A DNA stretch of 64,000 nt from Synanceia verrucosa (Eukaryota > Chordata > Actinopteri > Perciformes > Synanceiidae), in the NCBI GenBank assembly GCA_029721515.1, contig CM056559.1, positions 6,883,001 through 6,947,000 on the forward strand. The letters are read 5' to 3'. Each line of letters begins with the position of its first letter. The first letter of the stretch is position 1. Both the position numbers and the translations under genes were made by a program. The notes below the pieces were generated by a model. That model ran no database searches. It had not been told where the DNA came from and saw only the letters and a list, made by a program, of their open reading frames with translations. This document shows, one piece after another, positions 12,811-28,200 of the stretch.

Positions 12811-15800
12811 AGCAATTTACACAGTACTGTAAATTGGTCTTTACACTGTAATCCATGTAATTCTGAATGAGGATGAGGAGAGCAGCAAAAAGATTTATTT
12901 GTCATGCAACTTAACCACTGTCTTTTCCTAACCATATCTTAGTAGTTTTGTTGCCTAATCTTAAGTCATTCATTTCTAAAACCTGACAAATTTGTTTCCT
13001 TTGAAAATGGAAGTTTATTTTGAAATCATGTGACCCCTCACTTATATACTAATACAGTATATCGACCTGGATGATGGTTCTGGTTCTACATAATGTATTC
13101 ATATTTAGTTGCATTTCTAGGAGTTGATACTCATTAAATTACATTCACTTCAAACACAACACTATTACATTGCTTATTTCATAAACATAGCAAGGAATTA
13201 GCCTTGTTTCTGTTGTTATTCTCAAGAGCAGTTCAGCCACCTGCTGAGTAAGTGTTTCTGTAAAGTCTGCTACACTGTGTTTCTACAGAGCTAGGATGTG
13301 GTCGCTTAAATGCCAAATAATTAGCAAATCAATTATGGAGAGGTTCATTTTTTGTACTGACCTTTACCATTTTTCAGCTCCGGTGGACAGGTGTGTATTT
13401 GTCACGTAAATTTACGATAAGGTTATGATGCTAGCATGCAGGATTAGAGCCACATTCAATGTGTCTGTGAATAACAGAGGAATAACAAAGACATTGCATA
13501 TGCATTTAATAAAAGCACAGTACAAGGAGGCTAATCATCAAGACATAATATATAATGCTATCAAGACATACAAAAAACAGACAAAGCAACATGGAAGCAG
13601 GCTCACACAACAATCTCTAACAGACTAAACTTCACACAGTATTACAAGGCTGTAGTCCTTTATGGTCTTACATGAGTCACAACCTTTCAGGCTTTCTCTT
13701 TACTGTCCAAGGCCAGTAATTTAAACTAGCAGCCGTTTCTAGTTAAGAGAAAAGGTGTGGCAACAGAAAATAAAGTGCCGTCGTACTGACTGTATCCATT
13801 TTTAGTTTTCCTTTACCTATATACTTTAAAGTGTATGTTTTTTTTCTCCGGAGCCACTGCAGAAGAGATAAAAATGCGTTTCTCTAAGAAGAGGCTCGCA
13901 GTGTGACGTCTCACAAAAAATGCAGCATTTAACGGTTCACGCTGTGAGATCCTCTGAAGAATTGTGTCAGTGAGACCTGGCATCTCTGGAGACAGACGTA
14001 GTGGGACGTCCCAGGATGCTGCAGGAAGATGATAGTTGCCAGATTAAGAGCACACTGAAATGTAGATTTCTGTTCTCTGATCCACCCACACAGATTTTTT
14101 TTTTTAATATTTGGTAAACGACTCAGGAAGCACGCACAGCTGCATCAATTACAACTGCATGTCAGCAGTTTTATAGATCAAATAAAACAAATTTTAAAAC
14201 GTGGAGCACAAACACGACAGGGTGAGACAAAGCCGAAAAGAAATTCATAACAGACATCATGTTCCCTTTGTTTGAAATAAACCTCCCCTGATTGCGTAGC
14301 ACAACAAGGAGAGCTATAAATTATTCAGGAGCTCCCCGATGGCTGCCCATTTACAGCTGCTCACTTGCCTCTGACTGGACGCTTTCTCCTGCCGTATTCC
14401 TCTGTGGTCGGCCTGTTTTAAAATGGCAGCAAAATACATGTGACCTCTTAGTATAGGACTCTGCCTTCACTCTAATGCTTAATTTATTCATTACACTCCG
14501 CCTGTATTGCAAAGCCTGTAAGCGTAAATATTGCAGAATATCAAAATGAATTTGAAGGGGAAGGTGCACAGAGGATTATTGCAGCTATATGTAAATAACA
14601 AGGTGAAATATGGCTTCTTCCTCATCGCAGTGCAAGAGCAACAAAGAAAGAGGCAAGAGAGGAATAACTGAATGCTGTGGTCATAGATAATAACACCATT
14701 TGCTGTATTGTAGCCCATGAAGGACATCTCCAGATAGCACAGCGTGTCATTTTTCTACACTGCTCTCCCTTCATTCATGCTGATGTGAAGTTTGCAGTAG
14801 TGACTGCCAGGAAAGAGGGAGGATGGTTGAATGCCCTCTCTGTGAAGCATGTCTTAGGGTTTTAATGCTCCCATCTCTACGACTAGCTGTCTATACTGTT
14901 TGAGGGCTCAGTCAATTTTTGCAGATGTATGGTCATGACATTGGAAAATGGCAAATGACAATAAATTCTCGCAGGGTGTCGGCTTGTTTCTGCAGATTGT
15001 GACGCTCCCTGCAGGCTCTCGAGTCGGTAAATTTTAAGTTTACTCAAGCTATAATCCTTCAGAGTCATACCCCATTTTTATTGCTATTCATGATGGGGAG
15101 TTTTTCCCACAAATAGCCATTCATTGTTTTCACATCCGGTAATTACTCTCATTAGTGGCGGAGTCTGCCATTCACATGCTGGAGATTGTCCTCACATGCA
15201 CGAATGATCCACCAGAAAACAATGCATGCATGAAATCAAGCCAGACTGCCCTTCCTCCCAGGAAGAGCGGCAGCATCAGTCGTTTCAGCAAGTGACCCAA
15301 AACAACATCTGTTTACGTTTGAGCGACTAAGCCTGCTAACAGCTGCAGTCATTTTAATGGGGGTCAAAGGAGGAAGTACGTGGAGTTGTAATAGAGCAAG
15401 AAAGTCTGTAGAAGTCAAGGGGAGGGTCCCCCAAGTTAGATGTAAACTTCTGAGATAGCTGTTCATTTCTGATTTCCTGAACCACAGGCACATGTTTATT
15501 GTTGTAGTCATTTTTACTCAATCCACAACATTACCTGAAGACCCAGACATGCTTCAGAAACTGTGGGAATGTGGTCTTTTCATCGCTCCTAAAGTAGTGT
15601 TATTATGGATGACCTCTGGAACGACAATACCACAATTTTGCTCTTGGAAAACCACACCACAAGATGTTGCTCAACGCTACGTGCTGAACCCTGAACCATA
15701 TAGTGGAGCCTACTGGTAGGGGGCTGGTTATTCTATTACTCTAAGGAAACATGTTTCCCTGCACAATGAAATACTTCCTTTGCCATCCACGCTGACCGCT

Positions 15801-18787
15801 GAGCAATAAATACATAAGAGAAAAAGCAAATAGATAAATAAAGGCAACTTGAAGGCAAATAAGGTAAATTAAAAAACAGAATATATACAATGTACACACT
15901 AATAAAAAGGTGTTTAGAGCAAAGATATCACAACATTGGTATGTGCAATATTGAGCGGAGGTAGTCCATGATCGCAGACTCCCATCAACCGTTAAGGAGT
16001 CTTAAAGGGAAAGAATGAGTTTTTCAGTCTGGACGTCCTGCATTTCTGCATTTAAATATTAAAGTGATGAATGGAACAAAAAGGTAACCAACCAGAGAAC
16101 TTCCACTGTGTGCAGAATGAACTCAGACTGCAGTTGACTGACTTCTCTATTAAATCAATGAGAGTTTGCTCAGCTGCACTGAACTCCAGTTTCTTTTCTG
16201 TTTTACTTCTGACATAGTAGCAACCAGGAGTGAAATCACAGGGATTACAGCATTTAAGCTTGCAAAGCTTAACAGTGTTGCACAGTGCATGATATGAAAT
16301 GCAGTAAATCTCTTTGAAATGCAATGCACATATTTTTTGAAATACATAATAATAATTTTAATTCATAATATTTATTATACAGTATAGCAGTTTGAGAGAG
16401 GAAAACAAAGTCCTATTTCTTACTATAAACCTGATGTGTCATTGAGTTAGTCGCCTGTTCTGCACCTGATAGCTACAGACACTGCAAGCTGAGGAATAGT
16501 GTTTTTGTCGATGTAATCATTCTGTGAGCGCATGCAGTCATCAAGGGGCGAACAGACACAAATTGAGGTCAAGTCCACTCAATTTTAATGGAAATAAATG
16601 GATCAATAACTCATGTAATCATTTTCTTTCTTTGATTCTGTCTGTGAAATTATTTCTTCTGAACCCAAAATAAAAAATCCACACCTCTATGTTTGAAGAT
16701 TTCAGCAGGAGGCCGTATATGCTGTATATATTACTATAGATATTTCTACATTGCATTTGCACTATTCTGCACTACATGTACATTTTGAATGTCTTTATTT
16801 TTCCTACAGTGTATTGCATCTTTTTTTTATCTTATTAATCAGAGTTGTCTTTCCTAATAAAATATTTGTCGACAAAACCTGTCACTATGTTGTGATTGGA
16901 GTTTCTTTTCCAGTCATTGATAATTAGTCGCGCTTTATTGCCCATATTCAGATGCGCATGGAACCAGGTTTCAGCATCAGGATGGCACTCTCATTAAATT
17001 CCCAGCCTGCACTTGTTGCCCTATGCCCTCTCCTTTTGGCAAATAACCTGAAGCGAGCTGACCTTTCATCAGATATGCACAGCAAATTTAAGTGTTTAAG
17101 CTTCAAGAAGCAGACATGTTAAATTCAATTACTCAAGTGAATACCATTACAGCAGGTGACATGTGTGAGACGGTTCAGTGAGCCATCCACACATTTTACT
17201 CATCATCACTCCAAGGCATTGCTTTCTGACTTTTTCCCAGCGGACGGGTTTGATCGCTGGGCTCCGTCTCACAATCACTCACTGTCTGCAATACTCAAGT
17301 CTACTTCCCTGCTAGTCTGGAGCAGGGATTATAGAGCACCGTCAAGAGGTGTGAGGTTTGAAAACAATGACGAGATGAGTGATTCTTATTATAGTCTCAT
17401 TCATACAACTTCTCCCAGAATACAAATTCATGAAAGTGAGATCCAGATAGTGCAATACCACAAAGATAGTGAAATAATACAGAAGCAATCATTTCAAACA
17501 AATTATTTCCAGAATCGGACTTTGGCCTTTGACATAAACTTAGCAAAGTCAAATTGAAAAGCTACTCCACTTATCTGCACATCAGAATATTTCAGGGTTT
17601 GACTGAGCTACAAAGCAAATGAGACTCACTTCCGTCAAATCACACAATCTGTTTTTCTTCTGAAAGTTCACATGGACAGGAGGAGCCACAGATCAAACTG
17701 CCGAATCTGCGATTAGCAGACAACCTGCTCTACCTTCTTTTATAGCATAATTAAAGGGAATCAATGCAAGTCACTAACTTACTTGGAAAGTCAATAAATG
17801 TTTTAGGCAAAGTATAAAAAGACTGAGAGTCTATAATTAGCTCTTTTGAGGTATTCAAAAAAATAAAAAATACAACCTAAACATCCCTCTAAATGTTTAT
17901 TTGCATGTCAGTCACTCACCTCATGTTAGCTTGGATTTCTGAAGACAAGTTGTTTTTCTTGCACACCTCCACAGTGAACAGAGACACAAAAGATAGAGGA
18001 AAGTTTGACTGTGACTTGTCATTTTTTAATCACAGTGTGCATGTAAGAAAAAAAAAATCTTCAAGAATTTAAGGTGACATGGGGCGAGTGACTGATCTAC
18101 AGATGATTTTTTTAGCTGAATTATTCCTTTTAAGGGGGAAAAAAAAACTAAGAAAGTTCTACAAAATCACCAAATTCAGGATAATGATCCTGTCTGGCCT
18201 GACTGGAACAGATGAAATACAGTAAAAGCATGGCTGCCATTCTCAAGGTTAGACAAGACCATATTTTATCTGCTTTTTCACTGCAGTAGTTCTCAAAACT
18301 TGATCATTGAAAAATATGCAAGTTAAAAAATAAAGAAAATCTGATTAATAGAGCTGAGAGGGTGGAATTCAGCAATCCTAGATTCATTACCATTGACATG
18401 CAAAAAGTTTGGAGATGTGACTCTCCATCAGCGAGCCAATCATTAAGGTGAGTCTATTGGTGCAGTTTGAAGATTCAGACCTAATAATTTCATCACAGAC
18501 TGGATATCCACATCTTTTTCTATTGCACACATTTTTGAACACGTTATCAGTGATTTTAAAGGCTGGAACTAGTGAGTGTTCGCTGGGGGGAATAGATATC
18601 CTGTTGCAAATGCTCTGGCCACGTTGGATCATCCAATAGTATTACCATGCACTGTGAGATAAGTGAGCCTGAGAGTGCAGATTTAAATAGAGTGGAAATA
18701 AGTGTGACCTAAAAAATAAAAGACAGGCTTTGGAGGCAATTCAGTTTCATTCATTTATAGTTTAACTCATGAATCCTAGTGGTCTAA
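12811..18787. other. Gene-poor non-coding stretch
   Basis: No recognised gene. The longest open frame (17156-17557) has no family resemblance and no supporting splice context. A degenerate dispersed-repeat copy may lie at 15790-16050. Nothing else stands out beyond AT-rich unique sequence. Confidence 0.5.
15790..16050 (+). repeat. Possible degenerate dispersed repeat
   Basis: An A-rich block with 'aaatagataaataaa', 'atatatacaatgtacac' and 'taaaaaggtg' is followed by 'gggaaagaatgagttttt' and 'ctggacgtcctgca'. This order resembles by recall the downstream part of the dispersed fish repeat that begins 'ctttattggcc', of which another fragment lies at 5068-5240. The match is weak and the ends are not visible. 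Confidence 0.25.
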
Positions 18788-19279
18788 TGGCGCTTTTCCA
18801 CTACACAGTAACGGCACGGCACTGTACGGCATGGCCCAGTTTTGTTGCTTTTCCATTACAACTGAGTACCTCCTCGGCGTGGACAAGGTCGTCATACGGC
18901 AGCGCGAAACTGCCGTAACTTCATTTGCATGCGACGCAAACAATGGAGGACAAGGAAGCGATCATGTATTTGTCACGCACAAAGTGAAAGAAAAGAGACA
19001 GAGAAGACCCCAGGAAGTGTAAAAATAGCGAAGTAGTTGTCGGTTTTCAAAATGGCGGAGTCGAGTTGTGTTTGGATTTTACAGTCTAGTCGGATGTCCC
19101 GCATCCAATGACGCTTCCAGTGACGACACTCGTTGGCCAATCAGTGGAAGGCAGTCTGCTGACGTCACGTTTAAGTATCGCTTCAGCTGGCTTGGAACCA
19201 GGGCTGAGGAGGTACGGAAAAAGTACCTAGTATCAGGTACCTCCTCTGCGCCACAACCGTGTAGAACCGTACCGCGCCA
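18788..19279. mobile_element. PIF/Harbinger-like MITE with TAA target duplication
   Basis: The element starts TGGCGCTTTTCCACTACACA and its reverse-complemented right end starts TGGCGCGGTACGGTTCTACA. The inverted ends share TGGCGC and a diverged inner part. It is flanked directly by TAA at 18785-18787 and TAA at 19280-19282, the 3-bp TWA duplication typical of PIF/Harbinger transposons. It is 492 bp long, GC-richer than its surroundings and has no transposase. Inside, a CCAAT box near 19138 and a perfect palindromic CRE (TGACGTCA, 19160-19167) give it promoter-like content. Confidence 0.65.
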
Positions 19280-19282
19280 TAA

Positions 19283-22200
19283 CAGTTATTGAACATTTGA
19301 TGACAGAACATGGCAACATTTATTACAAACATGTTTGAATATTGATTAAAATGTCTGTTATTTAATTGAGACAGGAGATGAGGTTAATCCATGCGCAATA
19401 CAGTCTAGATGATGCTGTACCTCCAGCAGCTGGAAAATGATCTATTAGTATGTTATGATGCAAAGCGTTTGAAGGGCAGTAACTGTGACACAAACCCTTT
19501 TTCCAGCCTTTCAAGCAGGATGACCTGGTCTGCTATGTCAACTGCCTCACTGAGATCAAAAGGGGTTCAAACATAGCAATCGCAAGCACAAACAGCAACA
19601 AGAGGAGCTCAAGGAAAAGTGTTGATGTGCCATGCCGCCGCACATTATTATTCATAGAAGGCAGCAGTTTGGGGGAAAGTGCTTTTTCTAAAACCTTGGA
19701 GAAATATACGGTTTGTATAAAATCCAGGAAAGTTGTATTGTAATCAACGGCACACTGCACTGCACCACGTTGTAAAGAAGATTAAGTCCAGGTTATTAAA
19801 TACTGACTGCAGCACACCAAGATGGAGACGAGCTCCAAAGTGACATACATTTAAGAAAGGCACATTTTCTCATTGCACTCTAGAATCTCTGAAGGCCTGA
19901 CAGAGAGCGATTGACATTTTCTAACTCTAAGCTCTGGATATTATTCATGGAAATGCTGAGCATATTTGAAGAGTTCTATTTTAACATTTTATAGAGTCCC
20001 AGAATCTCACCAGAGGTGACTTGTTCCACCCCAGATGACTTCATATCCATTATAGATGGCTGGCTCAGGCAAACCAGCAGTATACATATGTTTACAACTG
20101 TCAAATGTACCAGAAGGAGTCCTGAAAAAACAGCTATCCATCTGAGCTGGATGGATCCCCAAGACCTTGTTGTAACATTATCTCCAAAGTCTATCAATAA
20201 TACATACAGACATAAATGGGCCTGAGTGTGTGGCATCAAAAACACAGCAGGAATATGCACTATGATAAAGCAGACATATTCGGTCATAGCCGCATAGGCA
20301 CTCTTTCTGTGAATTATTTGATATTATAAAAAGTATTTTGAAGTTATAGCATATTTACCTGGTAACAAAGAGTTCATTCAAAGTACCTATTTACTCAGTT
20401 TGAGTATGAAAAACCTTGGATTTGCAAATGACAAACTCACATCCTCCATTCAACAGATTTACACTGAGTTAACAGTAATATGAGGGCACAGATGATAAGG
20501 CTGTCTTTTATTTGTGCAAGGACAGCAAGCGTGCAGTTCCTTATCTGCTCAAAACGCTGAATGAAAGACAGTTCAGGCTGAAATGTCATTTTTGTAAGGA
20601 AAAATGCTGTTGAAGCGTGGAGTGAAACAGAATTAAAGATTATCGTGAAGTACATGGAAGCTGTCCCCCGGTTAAACTCTGTTTTGGTGTGAGCGCCCTT
20701 TGATTGTGTAGCTCAAGACCACGCAGGGCAGTGAGGTGTTATGGGTATTTCACTCAAGTACATAGCTTCAAATATGATTAATAGTTCATGTGTTGAGGCT
20801 GGTGGTTCTCAGTGTTTATTTTAAGGGGCTGGTTTGAGGGTTTTCTTCTTTTTTCTTCCAGAGACATTGGGTTAGTCTTTGTAGAAACCTCCAAGAAGTT
20901 TTTCATCCTCAGCTCTATGTCATTTATTTAAGAACTCAATTCATGCCTATTCAGCGTCCATGAGAAATGAACCAGTTAGCGCTATAGAAATGTAATTTCT
21001 AGGAGACAGGGTTGGGCAAGCAGACTAAAGGAGAACATTTATACCTGTCTGGCACAAAAAGGGACAAAGGGGAACACACATTAAACTAAAGAGAAGCGAT
21101 CACATTTGCTGTAAATAGTGTCTCAGTTTAATCCACAATAGTACTTTACTCTGTGCCGTTTAACAGGAGGTAAAGTATACAGCCATGTGAGTGATTCTGT
21201 GAGGCTGTACTGGAATTAAAATCTAATACGATCACAATCATAATGCTTTAGCAAGCTACACTACAGCAAGTACAGCTGGTGTTCAGACATGAACTTAATG
21301 TTGGTACTAGAGGACAAGTCAGCAAAGTTATCATTATTCTATAATTACTGTCTGTATTTCTTTTAACTCATTGAGTGCCTTGAACAGAGGGTGCCTTGTG
21401 CCAGTGTTTTTGCCCATTCAGATTGAAGACCCACAGAATATTTTGTACTATGTCTCAAAATAGCTCAAATGAAAGAAGAGACTCTACTTCATCATGAAAA
21501 AAAATGTTTGTCACTTTTTGTCCAGAATCCATCCGTTTTGCTCTCTAATCGTGATCATCTCCACTGCTTTGACCTCCGTGGTGTATACCGTCTCCTTATG
21601 CTTCGACTACATCTCCGAAAATTACTCACAGGCTGCGGGAGACCGAGATCGGAGACCCACTGCCGAAAAAACACTTGTTATTATGTCAATAGCACTCAAG
21701 CGTCGGACGCAGAAATACATCAATGACACTCAAGGAGTTAAACGTAAATGAATCAAAGTGGTGGACGCGTGAAGTTATGGCTCAGTTGATTTAATCAGAT
21801 CATTGCTTTCTTTTCTGCTGTAGTAGTACAAAGGCTACAAAGGTAACGCACAAGACAGAAATAATAAATGTAGTCTGTGTGGTTTGAAACTGTCAATCTT
21901 AGAATCTAAAGACAAAAAAAACAGATGAAATGAAACGTTTTCACCAGCAGGATGTGACTGGGCCTTCACCGTGTTCTTATGATGCTGCCTCGTGGATATA
22001 ATTTGTGTCATATGAAAGCTAATTGGACAAATGAAAAATATATTTTTCAAGGAATTTAGCATCAGCGAAATGAGAGGCAGATGAGGAAATCAGATAAGCC
22101 CCCTGTATTTCCTCCTTTGACATATTGGGAACAATCTTATCAAACCTCTCCTGTTTGGTCTCTTCATCCTGACTCTTGTCTTGACAGACAAATCCTGTTA

Positions 22201-25200
22201 CAGTTGACAATAAATTCAAGAAGGAAACAAAAATCACAGAAGCCTGAGTATTTACCAGCCTGGAGAGAATTGGGTTGTTTTTTTTTGAGGGGAAGGAAAA
22301 TGAAGAGCACTTGTTTTTTAACTTGTTTCGTTGGTGGTTGCTGCACCACCACCTCCACAACCTGTCAAAGTGACAGCTCTGGCAGCGCTTGGGCACAACT
22401 CTGACATTATTTGCTGATGGTAAATAAGGAAAAAATATCTGACTAGCCAGCATGATTCATAGTCAGTCTCTTCATCTTGTTTACAGACAGGATGTCACAT
22501 TCATTTAGAAAATTAGGCTCGTGCTTGAGGCTCTGTGAAATGGTTTTGCCCTTTACATTAATGGGAGAAAGGGGATTGTAAAAGATAATAAGAGCTTTTT
22601 TTCTCTCCTAATCCTTCAAATCAGTTGATCTCTACAAAGGGATTAAACAGCAAAGGTGTCAATATTTTATTTTTCAGTATTCAATTAATTGAAAAAAAAA
22701 ATCACCAGTAGAGGCAGCTCCATTACTCTGTCATAACCCTGCTTAGGGGCTTGTATGTAACAGGATATGCTAATACTTGTCGTACTAAGCCCTTGTAATC
22801 TTCATGCTTGAATTTGTGAACAGAGGACCATGTCTTTCCTGCACACTGTAAGTACTGATGGCATAATATAGCCATGTGAATAAAGTTGTTGAATTTCCCC
22901 ATGTTTTTAAATGATCCCAAAGAGTTTAATGTAAAACTGTGATGCTGCAGCATAGATGCACTAAATGTGACCGAATTATTGTAGAATAAACATTTACAGA
23001 TTAAGGTAAAATCCATATGTGTCCCCCCTCCTCCACAATACATTTTCCCAGAGACTGCCGACCATATGCGTAGGTAGCAGCCAGTGAACCATGAAATCAC
23101 AGTTTTCATGAAACTCATTAGCATTCTCAGGTTAAAGCTCAATGGAGCAGGATAGGTCCTTGTTAAAACCTTCATCAGAGCTGTCTTTTCTTATTATGAC
23201 TCCACAAAATGACCAGTGTCACTATTATTGAAATGACACCGGCTGCTAATGACAAAAAAAATAATCTTTAGATTAATTATTATTATTTTAAGCTTTGATA
23301 ACAGCTGCTGGAGCAGTATATTTTTTCATTACACACACTACTATCCATCTAGCTAACCCCTCATAATATTGTTGATGTGACATGAAGTCCAACCCCCTAA
23401 AACATTTCCATAAAGTGCACTATGCTGTCTGTCAACGGCGCCAAAATCTGCACGCAGCACGCTAAGATTTACAGACTTAACTGTGGAAGGATTATGCACG
23501 TAATTGGTGGAATCGCATTGAAAAGTCATCCTTTGGGAATTAGGGAAATGTGAACTCTAATCCTAGTGAGCAATTTGTTCTAAATATAGTCTGATTATTT
23601 TATTAAAGCACTGCGACACTGATTTATCTTCAACAAAGTAAGGGAGAGCGAAGTGAAAAACAAGCGAGCATCATCTCTCACCGTTTGCCCAGTGGCCGTG
23701 GAGATGCATCTGTTGACATGTGAACGTGTGTTTAAAAGAATAACCCACCATTTAGCATTGTACTCCTCACATGAATCCAAATCAGTGCAGCAGAGCCAGA
23801 GATATTGATATTTTTATTCCACATCACTGTCAAAATGTGGCTCCTACATTACCCATGATGCCACTCGACCAGATCAGAAATAACATTACATTTTATTATA
23901 GAAATTGTCTCCTAAGGCGACAAAAAACAGTCAACGCTCATTATTGATATCGGCTGCAGTCTTAGAATAAATGATTCATCTCTTGCCAGTTGCTTTGGAT
24001 TAGTACCATATTAGGATGTTTGAAGTTTAGTAAGCAGTGACCTACTACGAGGTTTTACAAGATGTTGGCTGATTATATTTCTAAAACATGTCCAGTCCTC
24101 TCCCAAAGTATTCTAATGTCATTCTAATGAGCCAAAATGATCTCAAAGACATTTCACAGTGCAAAACAACACAATTAAGAGAATACTTCACTGTCTGTGG
24201 CCTAAATATCACTGTTTTATATTTCATGTTGCTGGAGCTTTTATCTCGGATGGCAATGCTCTTTTATTATTTGCCTCTGTTGCACACAAAAAAATGCCAG
24301 AAAATGAATCTGTAGCTAATTTCATAGCTGATAAATCGCTCAAGAAATCTTTATCCGTGGCTCTCGGGATGGAAATGTCGTTCAGTCTGCCCAGACTGAA
24401 ATATCTCTACTGTTGGTTGGATTGACGTGCAGTTTTCAATACAGTCATGGCCCCAGAGGATGAACCATGATTATTTTTTTATCCCATGGCTTTTCATATA
24501 TCATAAACATATAGTTTACATGAATATGAAATATATCTAAATATATAATACTCGCCCTGACAAGTCAACTATTATACTATACATATAAATGTTGCTTTTA
24601 TCTTTTTGCAACCCCGCTATGGCATATTAGAAAGTATTTATTAAATGTCTATATGCAACTTATAAATGAAGGGATCAAAGTAAATCATTTTATATTCTTG
24701 TATTTTTAATATATTTTGTTTTGCACTGTTGTTTCCCTGACAACGTATAGACCAATAAATTATCGTAATTAATTGGCACTAGTTTTATAGTTACTTGCAG
24801 CCTGGTTGAGCTAAATTGCTTCGTTCTAGTCGTTGGGCAGAGAGACTGCTTCCATACCTGGATTTGAGCAACTGATTGTAACGTGAGCAAAATCTGATTG
24901 CATGTTCAGACCTGTAACTTAATCCATGTCGACATGATTGGATGAAGTTTTATTGAAAAGCTTCACCTAATCCATTTCAGAGGACCTCAACATGCAGTCC
25001 ACCAGCCTGCTCTGATGGAGTCTAACCATAATAGAACCAGCTTTCATTTTCACTGTGGATTGTGTTTTTTGTGAACCAAACCAGCTCCTTTAGTTCCTTT
25101 AGCCTTCTGTAGGTAACCTTGCCCTTTAGCAGCGCCAGATTCATGAGTATTGATTAGCTGAGGAACACACATACACACACCATTCATCTTCTCTTGACCT

Positions 25201-28200
25201 CTAATGCCAATGGTTTGTAGAAGCTAATAAAAAGCTAATTATTCAATCAAACTTCTCCTACAAGCAATTTTCCTTGAAACAGTTTTTGTGCCATATAAAG
25301 TGAAGAGCTCAGCTCGCTTCGAGTAAGGCCAGCTATACGGGAGCGTTCATTTCAGTCTGAAAAAGTTTAAATTAGCGGAAATGGCTCAGACAATAACATC
25401 TGCACATCCTTAATGATCGCCTGACTTTTGTGAGTTTGTCCCCAGTTGACTCTGAGAATTTCGCACCCACTAATTTAACAGGATATATTCGATGCATTTA
25501 AACACATCAGGGCTGCACTTAGTGACATATTTTCAATATGTTCACAGTTTCGGGGCATTGCTGTTCATGCACTCCTATTAGGTAGCTGTAATTAGACTGT
25601 GACTGTGGCAATACAGCTGCTGAAAGCCCATGAATTCGTACAGCACAATGATTGATACCTTGCCATGTAGCATGTGATTCTGAGTGTAAATCAAGTCATT
25701 AATCAAAGTGCTGACATGAGGAGTAAATTACTGTAAAGCCAGGGGGAAAGAGGAATAGTGTGACGGCGTTCAGTTTCCAGGATCTGCTGAGGATGAGTGT
25801 GACCTCACAGTTATGACAGCTATCAGACTACTCAACACCTCCGAACAGCATCGCTGCTTCCTGAACGAGTGGCTCTGTCAGTCCACTGCTGAGTCATGAT
25901 GACACTGAGAATGTCCTTTAATAAGCATGTTACAGCTGCAGCTGCTTCACTCCTCATCTCAGACGCTTTGATAGCTGCAAAAAAAAATTAATTCTAACCA
26001 AAACCTTTGCTTCAGCCAGGCAATTTCAAAATCATTAAAGTCTGGAATAAATACAAAAAAAACCTCCTCACATGGCTATGATGGAATTAATTTCCAACAT
26101 TGCCGTGGTGTATTAACTGACGTGGCTCCTTGCTTTCTTTGCCTGTAAGCTCAGGAATACCAACACTTGTGTCGATATCTGGGGAATGGAGCACAAAGAA
26201 AGGCGACTATCTCCGATATGAATGCATTCCCTCCAATCTATAATTGATTGAACCTTCAAGGCTTGTTTTTGTCTCCCCAGATGGTCAGCAGGACCTGACC
26301 TGACCTGTAATGAGATGCCTGAAGGTTTTTGCAGAGGTTTCTTTGGCTGAGCTGATATTTGAGAAGGAAAAAATACCCCCAACTTAACCCAACACAAAGA
26401 TAATTCTGACATTGTGTTTCTAAATGTGTAATTTGTAATCTTGTGCGCTTAGAAAAAAAGTATGAAATGGCAATTCTTTTTTATTCAAATCTTGAGATAA
26501 ATCAACGTAGCGCTGATCCCCTTTTCCAGATACTTGCCATAGGCAGTTTTCCTAGGAAATCTCCAAGCAAATCATGATGTAGGAGAAAGCCTGCTTCAGA
26601 TATATCCCTTTCACATTCTAATAAAAATGATATCTCCTTGTCTGTGCTTTTTGCACCAGGCTATTCTCTCAGCAAAGGTTATTGTTATACAAGGGCAGAT
26701 AATGCTGCACTCATGACTATTTAAAGTCTATGTTTAAGCCTATAAAATACACATTGATGCTCATGTGTTGCTCATCTTTCAAGACAGTGTTGATACCGAA
26801 GGGGAATATCAAGGTTATGGCTGTGGTCTTGAAAGAGAATGAAAAATATTCATCATTCCTGTTACCTGACTGGCCTGTTGTTATTGTTGTTTTATGGCAC
26901 ACACATCAAGTCATCTCTGTGTGGATTGACAGACAGAATATAACCTCAGTGAGGTAAAAAGGGGAAGTCTCAGCCACCCCTGTTGTCATACCACCATGTC
27001 TTAAAGCTGGCAGAGCAGGAGGATGACTGTCTTTGTCTTGTGCAGATAGGAAGGAATCACCCTGATGGATAATGACTTGACGGAGTGTGTCCTCTGGCCA
27101 AAGTTGCCTGGTACTGAGGAAATCCTTTTTGCTGTCTTTTCACATCACATAAGGGCCTGCGGAGAAAGAGAAAGAAATAGTGAGGTCGAAATTTTGGAGG
27201 AAAAGGGAGTAGGGTAGTATAGCGTTTGATACAGTGAAGGGGAGCCATGTTGAGATGAAGTGAGGCCGGCATGTCCTGGGCTGACACCGGATTTATCACA
27301 CTGTCAGGCCAGGCGATGATTTGCTTGGAAACGAAGATAGAACTGAAAAAAATCAGTTGTTAGGCCACTGTAGACAGGCGAAGGACTTCTTATTCGATAC
27401 AAACTTTATTCCCTCCCAGCAGTTGCTCTGTGTCACACTGCAGTCACATCACTGTCTGTCACATTGGTGATCAAAGTTGGCCGCAGCAACGCCAAACACC
27501 TGAGCGGGGGCAGTTAATATGCATAGCAGGGTCGACGAGAGATTCCTGACACCTACACTCATACTTTATCTCCTTCATTTCTTAAACTCTGACATGACAG
27601 CAGCAAGTCGACTCTAGCCGGAGGTGAATCGAAGAGGACTGGAGTGACGTATCAGAAAGCAAAAGCTTGCGTCATAAATACTTCATTGGTTGGATGAATA
27701 GCTGAAGGTGACAAGCGTGAAGTCCATCTCTGAATACAAATTGATGTACAGTAGAGCCAGAGGAAGAATCTGAGTGGAGAGTTCTGTTTTTTTAATGCAC
27801 AAAGGTGCTCTGCAGACAAATGCGGCCAATATAGTAATCCCTCATGGTTTGCGTGCTGCTGTACTGCAGACAGAGCTGTGACATGTCATGTAGCTTGTTT
27901 TGGATTTTAGGGACAAGTGAGGAACTGAAGGCCTGTGACCTTGGCCTCCCACTTGAGAGAAAAAAAAAAGCAAAAAATAAAAGAAACATGTGGCAGTAGA
28001 AATAGCCTCTTAAGTGAGTTACAAAACCTCATCCTCATCCATCTTCACCAGATAATATGTGCATGGAAACAACCTCATGTTAAAGCATGCAGTAATTATT
28101 TGGAGCCAATAATCACCTTATTTTCTCACTCACAAAATCTCATCATGAGCAGCAAGATTCGCCCATTCTTTGTTTTGCACAGATAAATTCCAAAGCCCTG

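Noticed and set aside
17156..17557. 133-codon + strand open frame
   Set aside because: No recognisable domain, no splice or promoter support, and ordinary length for chance in this much sequence.
22019..23175. Two - strand open frames of 144 and 150 codons
   Set aside because: No family resemblance on reading the translations, and composition looks like translated AT-rich DNA.
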